In this document: piece by piece, positions 1 to 11,655 of the stretch | Layout of the letters: every line of letters starts with the position of its first letter | Numbering within the stretch: position 1 is the first letter of the stretch | Assembly: GCF_040412425.1 (NCBI RefSeq) | Contig: NC_089766.1 | Span: 13,538,508 to 13,602,507 of the forward strand | Source: Macrobrachium rosenbergii | Lineage: Eukaryota > Arthropoda > Malacostraca > Decapoda > Palaemonidae | Length of the DNA stretch: 64,000 nt | Direction: 5' to 3' | Notes under the pieces: generated by a model | Told to the model about the DNA's origin: nothing | The model's input: only the letters and a program-made list of their open reading frames with translations | Databases searched by the model: none | Translations under genes and position numbers: made by a program

Positions 1-99
1 GGCGCGCTCTTCCAGCCCCAACCAACCCGAGCGGAGTTGGCCCCAGTGCCAAGCGACCAAGGGGGCCCAGTGGAAGGGGGAGTGTGGGTGCGGCAGAGA

Positions 100-650
100 A
101 ACTCTGCTGGCAGTGCAGGAAAAAGGGCCACATGCGTGCCCAGCCCGCTGTATGGTCAAGGCATTGTTTCCCGATGTAGTGCTGCAGGCCATCTAGTCAG
201 CGGTGTCAAAAGCGGCGTCGCTTCCAAGCGGCGCTCCCCTCACCGAGAGGAAGGGGGCGCGCCGGGGAAGGAGGAGGAAGTGTACTGCGGGCCTCCTCCC
301 TCCACGGCACCCCCCAAGAGACCCGGTGCGGCGGGGACGCAAGAGCAAGAGAAAGGCCTGAGTGGGAGTGAGTGCCGCGTGGTCAGTGTGTAGGTAGAAT
401 CTCCCCCAGCCAGTGAGAGCTCCCTCTGCCCAAGGGGTGTGTGTACCTGTGGAGGAACAGAGCAGACGTCCCCCACCCCTTCTCCCTCTCGGTGGAGATT
501 CAGTTCCTGTTCTTGAAGTGGGGATTGGAGCAGGGGACGTACAGCGCATTGTTGGACAGCGGGCTTCGTTGTCTGATCGAACGTTTAGTGGCGAAGTATT
601 ATGGCGTCGAAGGGATGTCTGTTGTTGAACACCAAGTGGCCATCAGATAA
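100..650 (+). pseudogene. Gypsy gag zinc knuckle and protease fragment
   Basis: At about 106-150 the plus strand reads CWQCRKKGHMRAQ, a CCHC-type zinc knuckle in which the last cysteine position is occupied by proline, so metal binding would be impaired. In a second frame at about 540-565 is ALLDSG, the active-site motif of retroelement aspartic proteases, followed by a hydrophobic stretch (441-650). Both domains are expected immediately upstream of the RT of a Ty3/Gypsy pol gene, and the RT does follow at 1.45 kb. Frame changes and stops between them show this is a relic. Confidence 0.55.
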
Positions 651-1439
651 GGATCCGGTATTGTCAGCGCCCAGATTTCCCTAGGTGGCGGGTCTTGACT
701 CTACATTGCATGTTGTGCCGACTGACTCATGGGAAGGAATTCGTTATTCAGGAATTGGCCGTGCGAGAGCACAAGGTGGCTCTCTATGGGATCGATGATC
801 AGTGTGATGCCAGTGGGAGCAGACGGTACCAAAACTTTCCGTCTTGGGTGAGAGGAGACGGTGTATCCAAGGCCTGGGCAGCACAAAGGGGACACAGAGT
901 GGTACCTGCCAGCCCGGAGTGGGAGAGGTTATTCCTCCCTCCATCTCTATTCCCTTCCTGTCGTCCAGCACGAAAGTTAGAAGAAAGGTACACTCGTGCT
1001 CATGATAAATCCCCATAAAAAGTGGGTGAACCCCGATGCTGCAGGAGTGCCTTCTACATAAATCGACGGAGCGATCGCATTTATCAATATAAATAGTAGT
1101 AAGTTAGAATTAAGTAGTGAAGTGCTTTGTGATTTAGAAGATATGCACCCTTGTAACAGCCACGATATAGCATGAAGTGTCGGCCCCTGACTACTACAAG
1201 TCAAGATCGCGTACCCGGCTTCGAAGAGCTGCAAACGCTGCCAAAGCAACACCTTTAAATTACCGCAGACGTGTAGGAACGCAATTGGGGAATACCAAGA
1301 TGTGATTGCAACTGGGAATGAGCCCCGGGAGAATTGATAAGTTACGCGCTAGAATAGAGGCGGAGATCATCACACCGATGCACAAGCCTTATAGAACTCA
1401 TAATATCATGAACAAGTAATCGATGAAACAAAATCAATC

Positions 1440-2580
1440 AATTGCAAAATCAGGGTATTATTCAAGAAAGCGGATCTCCTTGGAGGCTTCCCCAATGGTT
1501 TTAGTTAAGAAGAAAGATAGGCTCTCTCAGGTTGTGTGTTGGAGTTATGGCTAGTGCCATTACGAAAGATAATGCTTTTCATTTGCCTCGTCCGAACTTT
1601 GCTTAAAGTGAGAGTAAATTTTCTGCATTGGATCTCAAGTGAGACTACCATCAGATTCCTTAGATAGCGGGAGTAAAGAAAGCTGGCCTTTATGGCAATG
1701 TCATTTATTTGAATATAATTTCCTTCCTTTGAGTTAGATACTCCACGACCCATTTTTTCTCGAGTAATGATGTCAGTTTTAGCTTCCATATTAGGCCATG
1801 GGGTTTGTATACCTGAACTGATATCATTATGTCAGGGCCACAGTAGAGGGCACCTTGGCTAACTTGTTAGAGGTTTTAGAAGCGTTAAGGCGTCATGGCA
1901 TGAAAGTGCCTAGATAAATGCCAATTTTTCGGGCCGAAGTGGAATTTCTTGGGCACATCATAACTAGAAGGCCTTAAGCCTTGTGCGATGCGTTTAGCAA
2001 TTAAGAATTTCCCAGCCTAAACATGCGAAGGATGTGTGTAACTTCTCGGTCTCGCGGGATAATACCGTGGTATTAGAACTTTGGCCAGATAGCCAGACAG
2101 TTCAGATGCATTAAGGCAGGCCTGATTTCCAGTGGGGTGAGAAGGAACAAGATGCTTTCAGAAATTAAGATACCCTTGTGACGAACTCTTGGCTTATCAG
2201 GGTTTGATCGTCCATTATTGTGACTACAGATCACGAGTGATGTCGCGTCCGGATAATATCTCAAATGGCTGATGAAGGTATTAAGAACCAGTTTGTTTTG
2301 CATCACGAGCATTAAAAGGGCAGAGAGAAATTATAGTACTTTCGATCGAGAGGAGCTTTGGCAGTCCTGTGGTTGCTGGAGAGACACACTTCTTTACTGG
2401 GACATAAAGTAAAGATCTTCACAGATGCAGACCGCTAAGCATACCTATTTAAGAAAGGTAAAATTTCTAATCGCCAAACTCGTTGGATCAGCGGGTACAA
2501 ATTTGATATCCTAAAAATAGAGGCATATTCCAGGCAAAGGTAATAGGGTGGCGGATGCTCTCCAGGAGCGTCATAGGGTA
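1440..2580 (+). pseudogene. Gypsy reverse transcriptase and RNase H fragment
   Basis: Recognisable Ty3/Gypsy RT blocks appear in order: a GIIQESGSPWRLPMVLVKKK-like block near 1450-1515, an FSALDLKSDYHQIP-like block near 1620-1665, and a FEYNFLPF..FSRVM-like block near 1705-1770. The catalytic YxDD site should fall at 1810-1821, where the sequence reads Y-L-N-stop, so the active site is destroyed. The RNase H region follows (FDREELAVL, HKVKIFTDAD) at about 2340-2435, ending with VADAL near 2550. Several frames are needed to follow it. Confidence 0.7.
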
Positions 2581-3059
2581 ACAACCGCGGCGCTGCAAAG
2601 CGCGAAAAGAACGACAAAGAAACCTGCGTAGCGTGGGTGGCACGGCGATGCGGCACTGGTGCCGGCAGCGTTACGACAAATGCTGGCAGTGACAGTCAAT
2701 CGGATGGGAGGCTGCGGAACGCGAAACGCGGGAATCGTGGGCACTCACAGATGAGTGGGAGTGGCCGGGGTGCTAACAGGATGAATGCAAGTGGAACTCC
2801 GACTGGGGAGTTCAGGTAAATGCACCCAGAGAGATAAGTGTGGTTGATTTTTGTAGATTGGGTGTCGAGCTTGTTGAGATTAAGGGTTCTGGCCTGGATT
2901 AATCAAATCAGGCCTGTGCGGAGAATTAAAGTAGCGAATTCCGAGTTCTGTGCATTTGCGGAAGGATGTTCTTCATTGAAGGGGCGTCTTGTTTTACAGA
3001 TATGAGAAAAAGGCCGGTGATGTCAAGAAGCTAGTCGGTAACCTACTCGAGCTTTAATA

Positions 3060-3740
3060 GAAATTGTCCATGCACTGATCATGGCCCACCTGCTGGGCAT
3101 GTAGGTATAGAGAGATCCTTAGAAGAGCCCGTGAGCACTTCTTTTGGGTTAACATCGCAGGGTAATGAGTTATGAAGTTGTCATGTGTGTAATACAATGA
3201 AAAATTACAGACATGTGGTCGAAAGGCCCGATTGTGGCCTGTAATTTACCAACGAAGTGGGATAGAGTGCATATGGATGGCAAGCGGACCTTTTCTGTGC
3301 AAAGGAACGGCCAAATACATTGTGTTCGTGGATCGTTCGCGTTCACACCGCGTGTGTCGAATGAAAATAAACGGCGAATTGAAGTGGCCAAGGCGTTGAC
3401 CCTCGTGTGTCGGTTGGTGTCCCAGGATGTTTAGTCGGTAATGTGCGGGCGAATTCGTAATGATGATCGTGAGCTTACGGCTTTAATGCAGATAAGGCAT
3501 GTCACCATTCGCGACTATCGATCAGCCAATGAATAATTGAGTCCATAATAGTGAGTGATCAATATCTTAAGATATCTAATTGAGATCTACCCGGCAATGG
3601 CCGTCCCTGTGCGGCGGCTGGGCTGTCATGCTACGCTTATAACAGCTTCGATTAGGGGACACCCTCGCTTCCTGATGTTCGGGCAGGATGTTCGATTGCA
3701 TTACTCGATGGTCTTGGACCCCAACAAGATCATCTGCTGA
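3060..3740 (+). pseudogene. Gypsy integrase fragment
   Basis: The zinc-binding HHCC-type region is seen as GHVGIERSLRRAREHFFWV at about 3095-3155, then a block resembling the integrase core start (NLPTKWDRVHMDGK) inside the 73-codon frame 3213-3434. Fragments resembling the second core aspartate region and the following alpha-helix (IRDYRSANE) occur at 3430-3535. The last recognisable piece is the 61-codon frame 3555-3740. Frames change at least four times. It belongs to the same element as the upstream RT. Confidence 0.6.
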
Positions 3741-4190
3741 TGAACAATTGGGTTGGTTTTGTAACGACCCGGCAGTGTTTCCAAACCACTGGCGACTGTG
3801 AGGGCCAATGAAAAGTATCAGTGCGGTACAATAGCGCTTCCACGCACACATAGTTCCCCAATCCAAGTGGGGATAAAATCTGCACCTGAGAGACAGCAGT
3901 GCCCGAAGCACAGCTCGAACGGCCTATATGGGGACATATCATTGTAGAAAGAGATCAAACACACCTGGTCATTCAGCACATCGCACCGGGGCCGTGGCGA
4001 AGCAACACCTGTCACTGCGTCACGGTGCTTGAGACAGCCTAATGTTCCACACCAACCAACGGTACCTCCTACCCTATGGACTGGCTGGGTATTTGGGGAG
4101 AAAGCAGTGGAACCATAAACCGCCGGTGAGGCCACGCTGACCGAACGAATGACGTGCTCAAAGTCGTATCAAAGAGTGAATGCTATTATA

Positions 4191-5544
4191 AGAGAAAGTG
4201 AATGAAGGTCTGATGATCAAAATTTGTAATTAGCCGTCCATGTCCCTTACAGCAGAATCGAGATATCGCGGTTTCATGTTATGATATTCTTGTTTTATGT
4301 TTAATTTTCCAATTATTTTGAGTGTCAACATCGACTCCTGTGTGCATTGAGTATCTAATTTTTTATCATGGTTGTATTAATTTCGTTGTTGCAACGTTCC
4401 TTGTTATGCTTTTATTTTTTTTTTTTTTTTGTTGTTCCTTATTTTATGTTTAATAATATACCAACCTAAGTGTCGCACTTTCTGTAAGATTTCTTTTTTT
4501 GTTATTATCGTTGTGTAGTTGTCTTAAAGGTAAACTGTTGCCATGAAATTATATTTTTCATTTTGCTTTGGGAAAATTTCATTGCTTTTTATTATGTTGT
4601 TGTGTCCTAAATTGCCAGATTATTGTTTTGTTCACTTCTTTCAGGAAAACTTTGTACATTAGCGGGATCACGATGTGATTAAAATGTATTGACCACCATT
4701 TTTTTATGTTGAGATAATTACTGGGACTTGATCTTTTAAAACTTTTATTATTTTTGGGTATTGATCAACAGAAAGGTAAGGTTTGTTGGGGGATTTCGTA
4801 GGAAAAGAAAATAAAATGATAAACAAATACATAAATAAATGAATGAGTAAGTAAAAGATAAAAATAATATAAAATTTTTTTGTTGGTTGTAAGACGTGTT
4901 CCATTCACTTGTAAGTTTGGTTTGTACCAGCGTTGGCTGGCCTTAGAGAAACAGTTAGGCAATTTTTAATTGGTTGAAGTCAGAAATCGTGGGGGCGAGG
5001 CTCGTGGCGGGATCCGGGTGTGGAGGGTAGGCAGCATCTTTGCGGGGACTCGGGACAGGAGAAATTACAGCCATCTCAGTCCTCGTGAGAAACTTCCCGG
5101 GATCCCTAATGCGATCGTAGGACGCCATTGGACAGGTCAGCGGTCATCTTCTCTCCAGACTGAGAAACTTCTCCCAGGAAACCCCGAAAAAGTTACGTTG
5201 GATTTAGCGTCACCTTGCCTGTTTGGTGTGATAAAGCCTGGGAAAAGTGCCAGGCAATCGTGTCCAGTAGAAGAAATGGGATTTGTGAGGTGTGAAGTGG
5301 AGGAAGATGCCCAAAGGCGTCCCACTTTGGCAGGCGTTTTGTGTTGAGGGAAAAGCGTGCACATAAGCATCCATGAGTTCCCCTCAACTCTATCTTTCTC
5401 GGTTTCTGATGAAATTTTGTTTGTAGATACTTGGTATGTAAGTTTTAGATAATACACGATGTTGTTAAATTTTTGTGTCTTGTGCGCTTGTATCCACAGT
5501 ACTGCAACCGGACCAGTGTAAGTCAACCCGACGAGAGGTCAGGG
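4191..5544. other. AT-rich DNA with no recognisable gene
   Basis: Long T-runs and low-complexity AT sequence occupy 4200-4960. A GC-richer patch at 4970-5347 is open for 125 codons on the plus strand, but it has no family resemblance I recognise and holds two similar short segments (around 5080-5105 and 5150-5185). It could be the remains of a Gypsy LTR or untranslated region. I see no promoter, tRNA or splice structure here. Confidence 0.4.
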
Positions 5545-5564
5545 TCAGTTACATATACATATAC

Positions 5565-5655
<91 letters not shown>

Positions 5656-5698
5656 CATATCTATCTATATCTATCTATATATATCTATATCTATATCT

Positions 5699-5750
<52 letters not shown>

Positions 5751-5757
5751 TCACTAT
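5545..5757. repeat. (TA)n microsatellite with TATC interruptions
   Basis: Imperfect then perfect alternating TA, with TATCTA-type interruptions at 5655-5720. Open frames of Tyr-Ile repeats across it come from the dinucleotide and are not genes. Confidence 0.98.
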
Positions 5758-5958
5758 ATATATATATACAATCATTACATAACAGAAACGCCATACATTT
5801 GTAAACAAGTCTTAGCAATGATATAAAAAAGGAAAATAAAAATTTAGTTCACTTATGTTTTTCAATGCTTAGACATTTCTCCATTATTTTTAAAGTACAG
5901 CTTTTAACCTTCTTGTGTTGAATGTGCTAAATCTTTGAAATATTGTGCATCCATGTCT

Positions 5959-6858
5959 TCAGAAACCAAAACTACGGATAGCATCCTTCAATTTAGGAGG
6001 GCGTTTTCTCATCTACTAGTGCCTTCAGTTTCCGTTTCATGTATGCCCAGCAATTTTCAATTGGGTTTAAATCTGGTGAATTACTGCCAGTCAATTTCCT
6101 GAATATTAAATTCTTAAGAAGGTTTGTGACCTTGTGAAATGGGTGTAGGTGCTCCATCTTGCATAAATACGCATGCCCAAAAGTTCCTTGTAAGGGGACT
6201 AATTCATTTCAAGACATTTTCATAAATCTCACCCCATTCATAGTTGTACTCTGTGGGAGGAAATATAAACCACCGCTACCCCATATCCACTGAAACATCC
6301 CCATACCATCACATAAGCTGGATGCTTTACAGTTTTGACTGTATATTTTGATGCAAAGTGGTCTGATCCTTGGGGCTTGCCAACACTATGAATGATGTGC
6401 AAGCTTGATTCATCATTAAACTACCCTTTCCCAATCGCCTGATCACTTCAAATATTTTCTGCAAAGCCATCCTTTTTTTCATAGGCTTAGTGAGGTAGCT
6501 TCTTTGCAACACGACATGGGAGACCAAGGTCTTTCTGTCCGATGTTGCAGGTCGTTCAGATCGTTTCTGCTTAGATCCAGGGTTTTGAGACTTCAAAATT
6601 TTGGCTGGCATTGATGGATATTCCTGTAATCCTTTTTAAAATGTTGCTCAATTCTTTTTGTAGTTTTTATTTTGGCCTCCTGAGCCTTTCTTCCTTCAGT
6701 GATGAATCAAGGTCTCCTGTCTTGGGCCAGTTTGCACCACAATGAGACAGTGCTTTTGGGAGTTCACAGCTCTCTTTTATTAGCTGACATTGACTTGCCA
6801 GTTTCCATGAGGTCACAATTTCTGCTTTCTCCAACCAAGAGTAGGAAGTTTTAGCCAT
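5959..6858 (-). pseudogene. Tc1/mariner transposase, inactivated
   Basis: The minus strand gives a Tc1/mariner transposase of about 300 codons, the usual size for Tc1. It begins MAKTSYSWLEKAEIVTSWK (N-terminal DNA-binding region), then shows an ESSLHIIHSVGKPQGSDHF block, the HPAYVMVWGCFS motif near 6270, a QDGAPT-like second catalytic region near 6140 reading as QDG in a shifted frame, and SPDLNPIENCWAYMKRKL near 6050-6090. It ends with a stop at 5959-5961. At least three frameshifts separate these blocks. Terminal inverted repeats were not identified. (TA)n tracts lie on either side, consistent with, but not proof of, TA-targeted insertion. Confidence 0.85.
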
Positions 6859-7124
6859 AATTCATTAGCTAAGCAGCCTTAAGGCATAAATGTAAGCGGT
6901 GGCAGCGTATGAATAGAACACGGCGCATACAATGACAACCGACCTTTGTGATAACGAGTATCACTGAAGTGCGTGAAACTCCTTGGTACCAGACAGCCCG
7001 AGACAATACAGGCTTTGCCAGACCAGGCGATGGGGTGAAAATCACTTAGTACTTCTCGGTGATCGCCAAGAAAGTCGAGCAGCTTATTCCAGTAATATAT
7101 AGAAAGTAATTCTTTTTTTCATGA

Positions 7125-7126
<2 letters not shown>

Positions 7127-7199
<73 letters not shown>

Positions 7200-7590
7200 C
7201 TATTTATCACATCACCGTGATTCATATACAATCAGAAGCTGCAAACGTCTTAATATCAATTCACTCTACCTCGAATGTATATTTTCATATATGTTGCGAA
7301 GGAGGAATTTTAGTTGATAATAAGTCCACCGTCCGGTAGGGTCAGACCAGCGACGGACGAGAATCAGGACTACCAGTGACACGCAGCAATCGACACAGAC
7401 TGGCGGCTGGAATGAGTGTGTGCATGAATCTGATTCAGATCGTCGCTCAATTCGCAACGAAGATAGTGTATGTTAAAAATTGCTCAGTAACTATATATGA
7501 AAATATATTACTTCCGAGGTAGAGTGAATTGGATATTAAAGGACGTTTGTAGCTTTCTGATTATATATATATACATATATATACTGTACA
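7127..7590. mobile_element. Short copy of the (TA)n-flanked fold-back repeat
   Basis: A (TA)n tract (7127-7196) is followed directly by GACTATTTATCACATCACCG and the rest of the ~190-bp arm seen in the large array at 12.2-15.7 kb, including the CCACCGTCC..CCAGCGACGG segment. A unique middle (about 7380-7490) follows, then the same arm in inverse orientation (7490-7562, ending TTTGTAGCTTTCTGATTATA), then another TA tract. The structure is (TA)n, arm, spacer, inverted arm, (TA)n. The tRNA-like part is only partly present. No coding capacity is seen. Confidence 0.7.
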
Positions 7591-8390
7591 CAAAACTTGT
7601 GGTCATGTCACATACTGAACAGTCATGCAATTAGCCTTTTTCAGATCAGCTAAATACAGAAGTATATAACATATGAGCATGGGAATAAAACTGAACAGCC
7701 AGGTTTGGAAGTAGCTAGTAATCTGTAAAACAAAAAGCTAAATAAGAATTGGGAACCTTTCTTAACATATTGCATTATTTCATATGTCATTTCATTACCA
7801 AAATAACATGAACAGAAAATAAGAAGAATGAGGATCAATTAACATACCTCATTTTGTATCACTGATGTAGCTAGTCTAATTGTAGAGACAAACCCAACAT
7901 TAAAATAAAAGTTTAATTGGCCTACTAACTGTAAGCAAAATCATAAAAAAAAAGCCATTTCTGTCGATAAAAATTACCAATTCAGCAAAGGTATGATTTA
8001 ACAGACCGAGATCTCAAAGACTATCATGCACTGGAAATTGATAATTGTTGTAGTCAGAGAAGTATATCTTGAAGCCACGAAATAACAGAATGAAGACCAG
8101 CAGTAAGGCCAGGAAATTATGGGCTGGAGAAAGGGATGAGACGAAGATCTTGGCTGGACAGCCTGAGGCAAAGCAGATGATGATGATAGGGATTAGGTTA
8201 AGTTTCCTTATGGAGGTCAAAACAGGTAAAAAAATTACACATTAAAGAACCACAGCTCTTTAATGGTTATTATGGGATACCACTGTCCACAGGGGGAAGG
8301 GTAGACTTGAAAACTGAGGGATGGGTAGGGCAGATGCCAAGTCTTTGGTGTGGATAAGCAAGGTTAACTTATTAACCTATGGGCACTGCT
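7591..8390. other. Unassigned AT-rich interval
   Basis: No recognisable coding domain, repeat arm or RNA gene was seen on either strand. The open frames here are short and show no family motifs. If SEM1 is a normal multi-exon gene, this stretch would lie in its first intron or 3' flank. Confidence 0.4.
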
Positions 8391-8545
8391 GCAGAATGGC
8401 TATATATAGGTTTGATGCATCCTTGTTGAAATGCGTCTTTGCTACAATCTGCTTTTAAGCATGTTGCGACCAAGGAAATAACGTGCACAGTTTCCCTTTA
8501 ACCACTTCAAGGTATGTACCCTATCCTGACCTGGTCATTCACTAG

Positions 8546-8830
8546 GCCTTTCCTGGACATTCAATGCCTACGCTGGACTGCAGTGGGCTCAATACCCACT
8601 GCCTATGCAGCCGAGATCTCAATTACAGCCTATGGTACACCCACACCATACATCATACCACAGGCTGTACTAAGGAATTCCAATCGCCCTATGAATACGA
8701 TAACAGGCGACTCGCCCTAAGGAATCTGAGCTGTCGTGATGTTGTTATAAGCTACGTCCAGGCTATCAATACCTACCGTGGCATAAAGCAATGCCTGGGT
8801 AGACACAAGACCTGTGTTACGATAGAGTAG
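8546..8830 (+). CDS. Possible terminal exon of a small Cys-rich protein
   Basis: This frame is open from a possible AG acceptor (TTCACTAG, ending 8545) to a TAG at 8828-8830, with an internal ATG at 8564. It encodes about 94 residues with seven cysteines, including a CLC pair, and a C-terminal part reading LSCRDVVISYVQAINTYRG. An AATAAA polyadenylation signal lies at 8854-8859, 24 bases after the stop, and a TATATATAGG stretch lies upstream near 8400. No family is recognised. An overlapping plus-strand frame (8514-8720) competes with it. If SEM1 is transcribed through here, this would be an antisense gene in its first intron. A chance ORF in repeat-derived sequence is equally possible. Confidence 0.3.
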   Translation, partial: AFPGHSMPTLDCSGLNTHCLCSRDLNYSLWYTHTIHHTTGCTKEFQSPYEYDNRRLALRNLSCRDVVISYVQAINTYRGIKQCLGRHKTCVTIE

Positions 8831-8923
8831 CTTTACTAACCTAAAGTATGGAAAATAAAACTTAAATTACTCAAATAAGGCTGTCCACCCGCAGTTGAAT
8901 CACTGCCTTTGGGCCTGGCCTAC

Positions 8924-9014
8924 CTTCTGCCGGAAATTCCTCGAATTCGTCATCCTCTTCCAGAAGGCCTAAGTCAATCTTCGGCTTGACGACGGACTGC
9001 TTGTCTCCGGACAT
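8924..9014 (-). CDS. SEM1: SEM1/DSS1 proteasome subunit, first coding exon
   Basis: The minus strand from the ATG at 9014-9012 encodes 30 residues: MSGDKQSVVKPK, then IDLGLLEEDDEFEEFPAE, essentially the conserved N-terminus of SEM1 (DSS1, Rpn15). This small acidic protein is part of the 26S proteasome lid and binds BRCA2 and the TREX-2 complex. The exon ends with a single G at 8924 followed by a GTAGGC donor (8923 downward). This matches a phase-1 junction in which that G would start the Asp codon that follows FPAE in animal SEM1. The remaining exons, rich in Asp, Glu and Trp, were not found between 1 and 8923 and probably lie beyond the window, so the Gypsy and Tc1 relics may sit in intron 1. 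The intact frame, conserved acidic block and donor argue for a functional gene and not a retrocopy. Confidence 0.9.
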
Positions 9015-9109
9015 CCTGATGATGACAGTTTTAAGCAAGACTCGAAGTTGAATAAATTTTTAATCGATTTTCAGGGAAATTTCTATGGCTTGTTTCCCTT
9101 CTCTCACTC

Positions 9110-9110
<1 letters not shown>
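9015..9110 (-). promoter_or_regulatory. SEM1 5' leader and proximal upstream region
   Basis: Sequence immediately upstream of the SEM1 start on the minus strand. I see no TATA box at a convincing distance. The bases before the ATG (CATCATCAGG) do not form a strong Kozak context. The upstream edge runs straight into the inverted duplication arm that begins near 9110. The assignment rests on position only. Confidence 0.35.
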
Positions 9111-9734
<624 letters not shown>

Positions 9735-9800
9735 AGAAGTAGAACGGCAGGCTATCTCCCAAAAAATCGAGCACCAGTTAAAAAATAACAGTAACGTAAA

Positions 9801-10670
9801 AAGGAGGAGTCATAAAGTAAATAAATTCGAAATATTAAGGATCATTTGGGAGGTTATGGGAGGGTGCTAAATTAAATGAAAAACTGTTAAATAATATATA
9901 AATGTAAAGAAAAAATAAAACTGGAGAAAAATTGTATTGATATAAGGTAAAGTAAAAATAAAGTGTAAAATGTATTCAAGGGAATAAAGCTTCACCTCAT
10001 GAGAATCGTGTAGTGTGCCCGCAACTGTGTTTGCAAGCGCTTAGGAACCAGGAACCAGGATTATGACAAAGTTGGGTTGGGGGTTTCTGTTGTCTAGGTC
10101 TACGGCAATGTACTCGTACTTTCAAACTCCAGAATTTTACCAGAAGTAAAAAGATACATGAAAACAGAAACCTTCAGCCTGTAATTGCAGATTCTTACTT
10201 TTACTGTTGTCTACTGAATTTCGCAAGAATCCAGGGATCAAACTACTTTTATTTATGTAATTTATGAAATACATTTATACAGATTTAAATGTGATAACTC
10301 ACTTCTGCAGGTAATTAGTCAATCTTCGAAGGGTAAAAATATATCAGGCAAATTTGCTCCAACTCACTGGCCGATCCGAAGGAAGTAACCTCCTTGGCCG
10401 ATCATAAAACCCCCAGCCCCGTGTTGTAAATTTAGTTGTGCATAATATTAACTTTCTAACTTTAACAAAGTTCTCTTTAGTGAGCCTAGCAGAATTCTTA
10501 CGCATTTTATATACTTTGATGATTATTTTTACTTAGCATGTAAAATTTGATTACTTTAACCAATACTGTTAGATTAATAATAAATAGAGAGATTTAAATG
10601 TTTTTTTTTTTCAAATCAGTAAAGAAATTAATTTAGTGAGTGATAAAGAACTGTTTACCTGGCAACATTT
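9801..10670. other. Unassigned AT-rich interval
   Basis: A-rich and low-complexity, with a short tandem AGGAACC duplication near 10042. No gene, RNA or repeat-family match was seen. Confidence 0.4.
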
Positions 10671-10905
10671 TTTAGTTTCCTGTAAAAGATCTTAAAAACT
10701 ACTAAGGCTGCAAATTGGTATGTTGATCACCCACCCTCCAATCATCAAACATACTGCAGCCCTCCAGCCTCAGTAGTTTTTATTATATTAAGGTTAAAAT
10801 AAGCCATTGTCGTGCTTCTGGCAACGATATAGGATATGTCATCACCGGGCCGTGGTTAAAGTTTCATGGGCCGTGGCTCATACAGCATAATACCGAGACC
10901 AGGAT
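10671..10905. repeat. Decapod interspersed repeat, left portion with fold-back
   Basis: An imperfect hairpin at about 10692-10786: AAAACTACTAAGGCTG pairs with the inverse of CAGCCTCAGTAGTTTT across a loop containing CCACCCTCCAATCATC. Downstream comes CACCGGGCCGTGGTTAAAG and TCATACAGCATAATACCGAG. I recognise this pattern as an abundant interspersed repeat in decapod sequences (from memory, not searched). It breaks off at ACCGAGACC, the point where the fragment at 16045 begins. Confidence 0.55.
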
Positions 10906-11195
10906 TAACAGATCATCAGTCAGTATTTGACTTTACCAGAGTGAAGAACAAGGAAGCTCTCTTAACACGGATTAAGGAGGTCAGTCCTTTTAATCTCGAC
11001 GACCCGACCAGTTCTAAACTGAAACATCTCTGAGAGAAGTCAAAAGAAAATAAAAATAATAAAATAGCCACTTTCATAACGAAGCTTTAAAAAATTTTAC
11101 CTCCTTTCTCGTTTCTTTGTGTACTTTCATTATAAAGCATAAAATTTAAACAGAATTTTCTCATCCTTTTTTATGTTGAATGATGCGGGTTGCTG
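10906..11195. other. Unassigned interval before the Penelope fragment
   Basis: A/T-rich sequence with no domain matches. It may include decayed upstream Penelope sequence, but no RT motif is readable. Confidence 0.3.
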
Positions 11196-11239
11196 GTGAT
11201 AGTTAAGACTGTCATTAAAAAAAATTCCTAGAATTTTAA

Positions 11240-11655
11240 AGCTTTTCAACATAAATGTTGTTTTCAGTAATTTTAATGTTAAGAGTTTAGTGATAAAAAA
11301 TTCTCCTAAAGATGTTTCTGGCTGCATCAATGAAATTCCTTGTAAAAAATGTGATAAAATATATTATGGGCAAACTGGAAAATCACTTTCACAACGAATC
11401 AAACAACACCAATATTCTGTGGGAACTGGCCAAATATCGAATGCATTATTCGTACATATGAGAGATTTAGACCATCCTATTAACTAGGGTAAAGCAAGAC
11501 CTTTAGTCCCGAGCAATGGCACAGTTAAAAGGAATATCATCGAATCTTGTTTTATTAAGTCAAATAATGAAAGTGTTCTAAATTTAAGTCTTGGTTTATT
11601 TAAACTTGATGCCTTCATAATTAAAAAAGATGTTGATAAATATATGCAAAATTAA
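11240..11655 (+). pseudogene. Penelope-like element, GIY-YIG endonuclease end
   Basis: The frame reading NVKSLVIKNSPKDVSGC, then INEIPCKKCDKIYYGQTGKS, then SQRIKQHQYS and SNALFVHMRDLDHPIN is the GIY-YIG endonuclease domain of Penelope-like retroelements. It includes the CxxC pair that precedes the first motif, the YYGQTG variant of the YIG box and the catalytic-region Arg (RIKQH). A TAG at 11485-11487 replaces the Trp expected after HPIN. The frame continues unchanged afterwards (RNIIESCFIK..) to the TAA at about 11653-11655. The upstream reverse transcriptase is missing, so this is a 5'-truncated copy, typical of the family. Confidence 0.85.

Larger units (their letters stand above)
1..4190 (+). 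mobile_element. Ty3/Gypsy-like LTR retrotransposon remnant
   Basis: Translating the plus strand in shifting frames gives the Ty3/Gypsy domain order: zinc-knuckle-like segment, aspartic protease DSG motif, reverse transcriptase, RNase H, integrase zinc-binding region and integrase core. Many stops and shifts interrupt every domain, so the copy is dead. The left end lies outside the window and no clear LTR pair is visible. The right limit is approximate: recognisable integrase-like sequence fades by about 3.75 kb and GC-rich sequence gives way to AT-rich DNA near 4.2 kb. The order RT, RNase H, integrase argues against Copia (integrase first) and against BEL-type elements. Confidence 0.75.

Noticed and set aside
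1..4190. Endogenous retrovirus with an envelope gene
   Set aside because: Only gag/pol-type domains are recognisable. Sequence after the integrase shows no envelope-like features such as a signal peptide or transmembrane pair.
4970..5347. 125-codon ORF as a host gene
   Set aside because: No recognisable domain, polyadenylation signal or splice context; probably retroelement-derived.
5473..5826. 117- and 109-codon Tyr-Ile repeat frames
   Set aside because: Produced by the (TA)n microsatellite. The same artefact occurs at 7046-7339, 9153-9578, 12036-12377 and 15549-15794.
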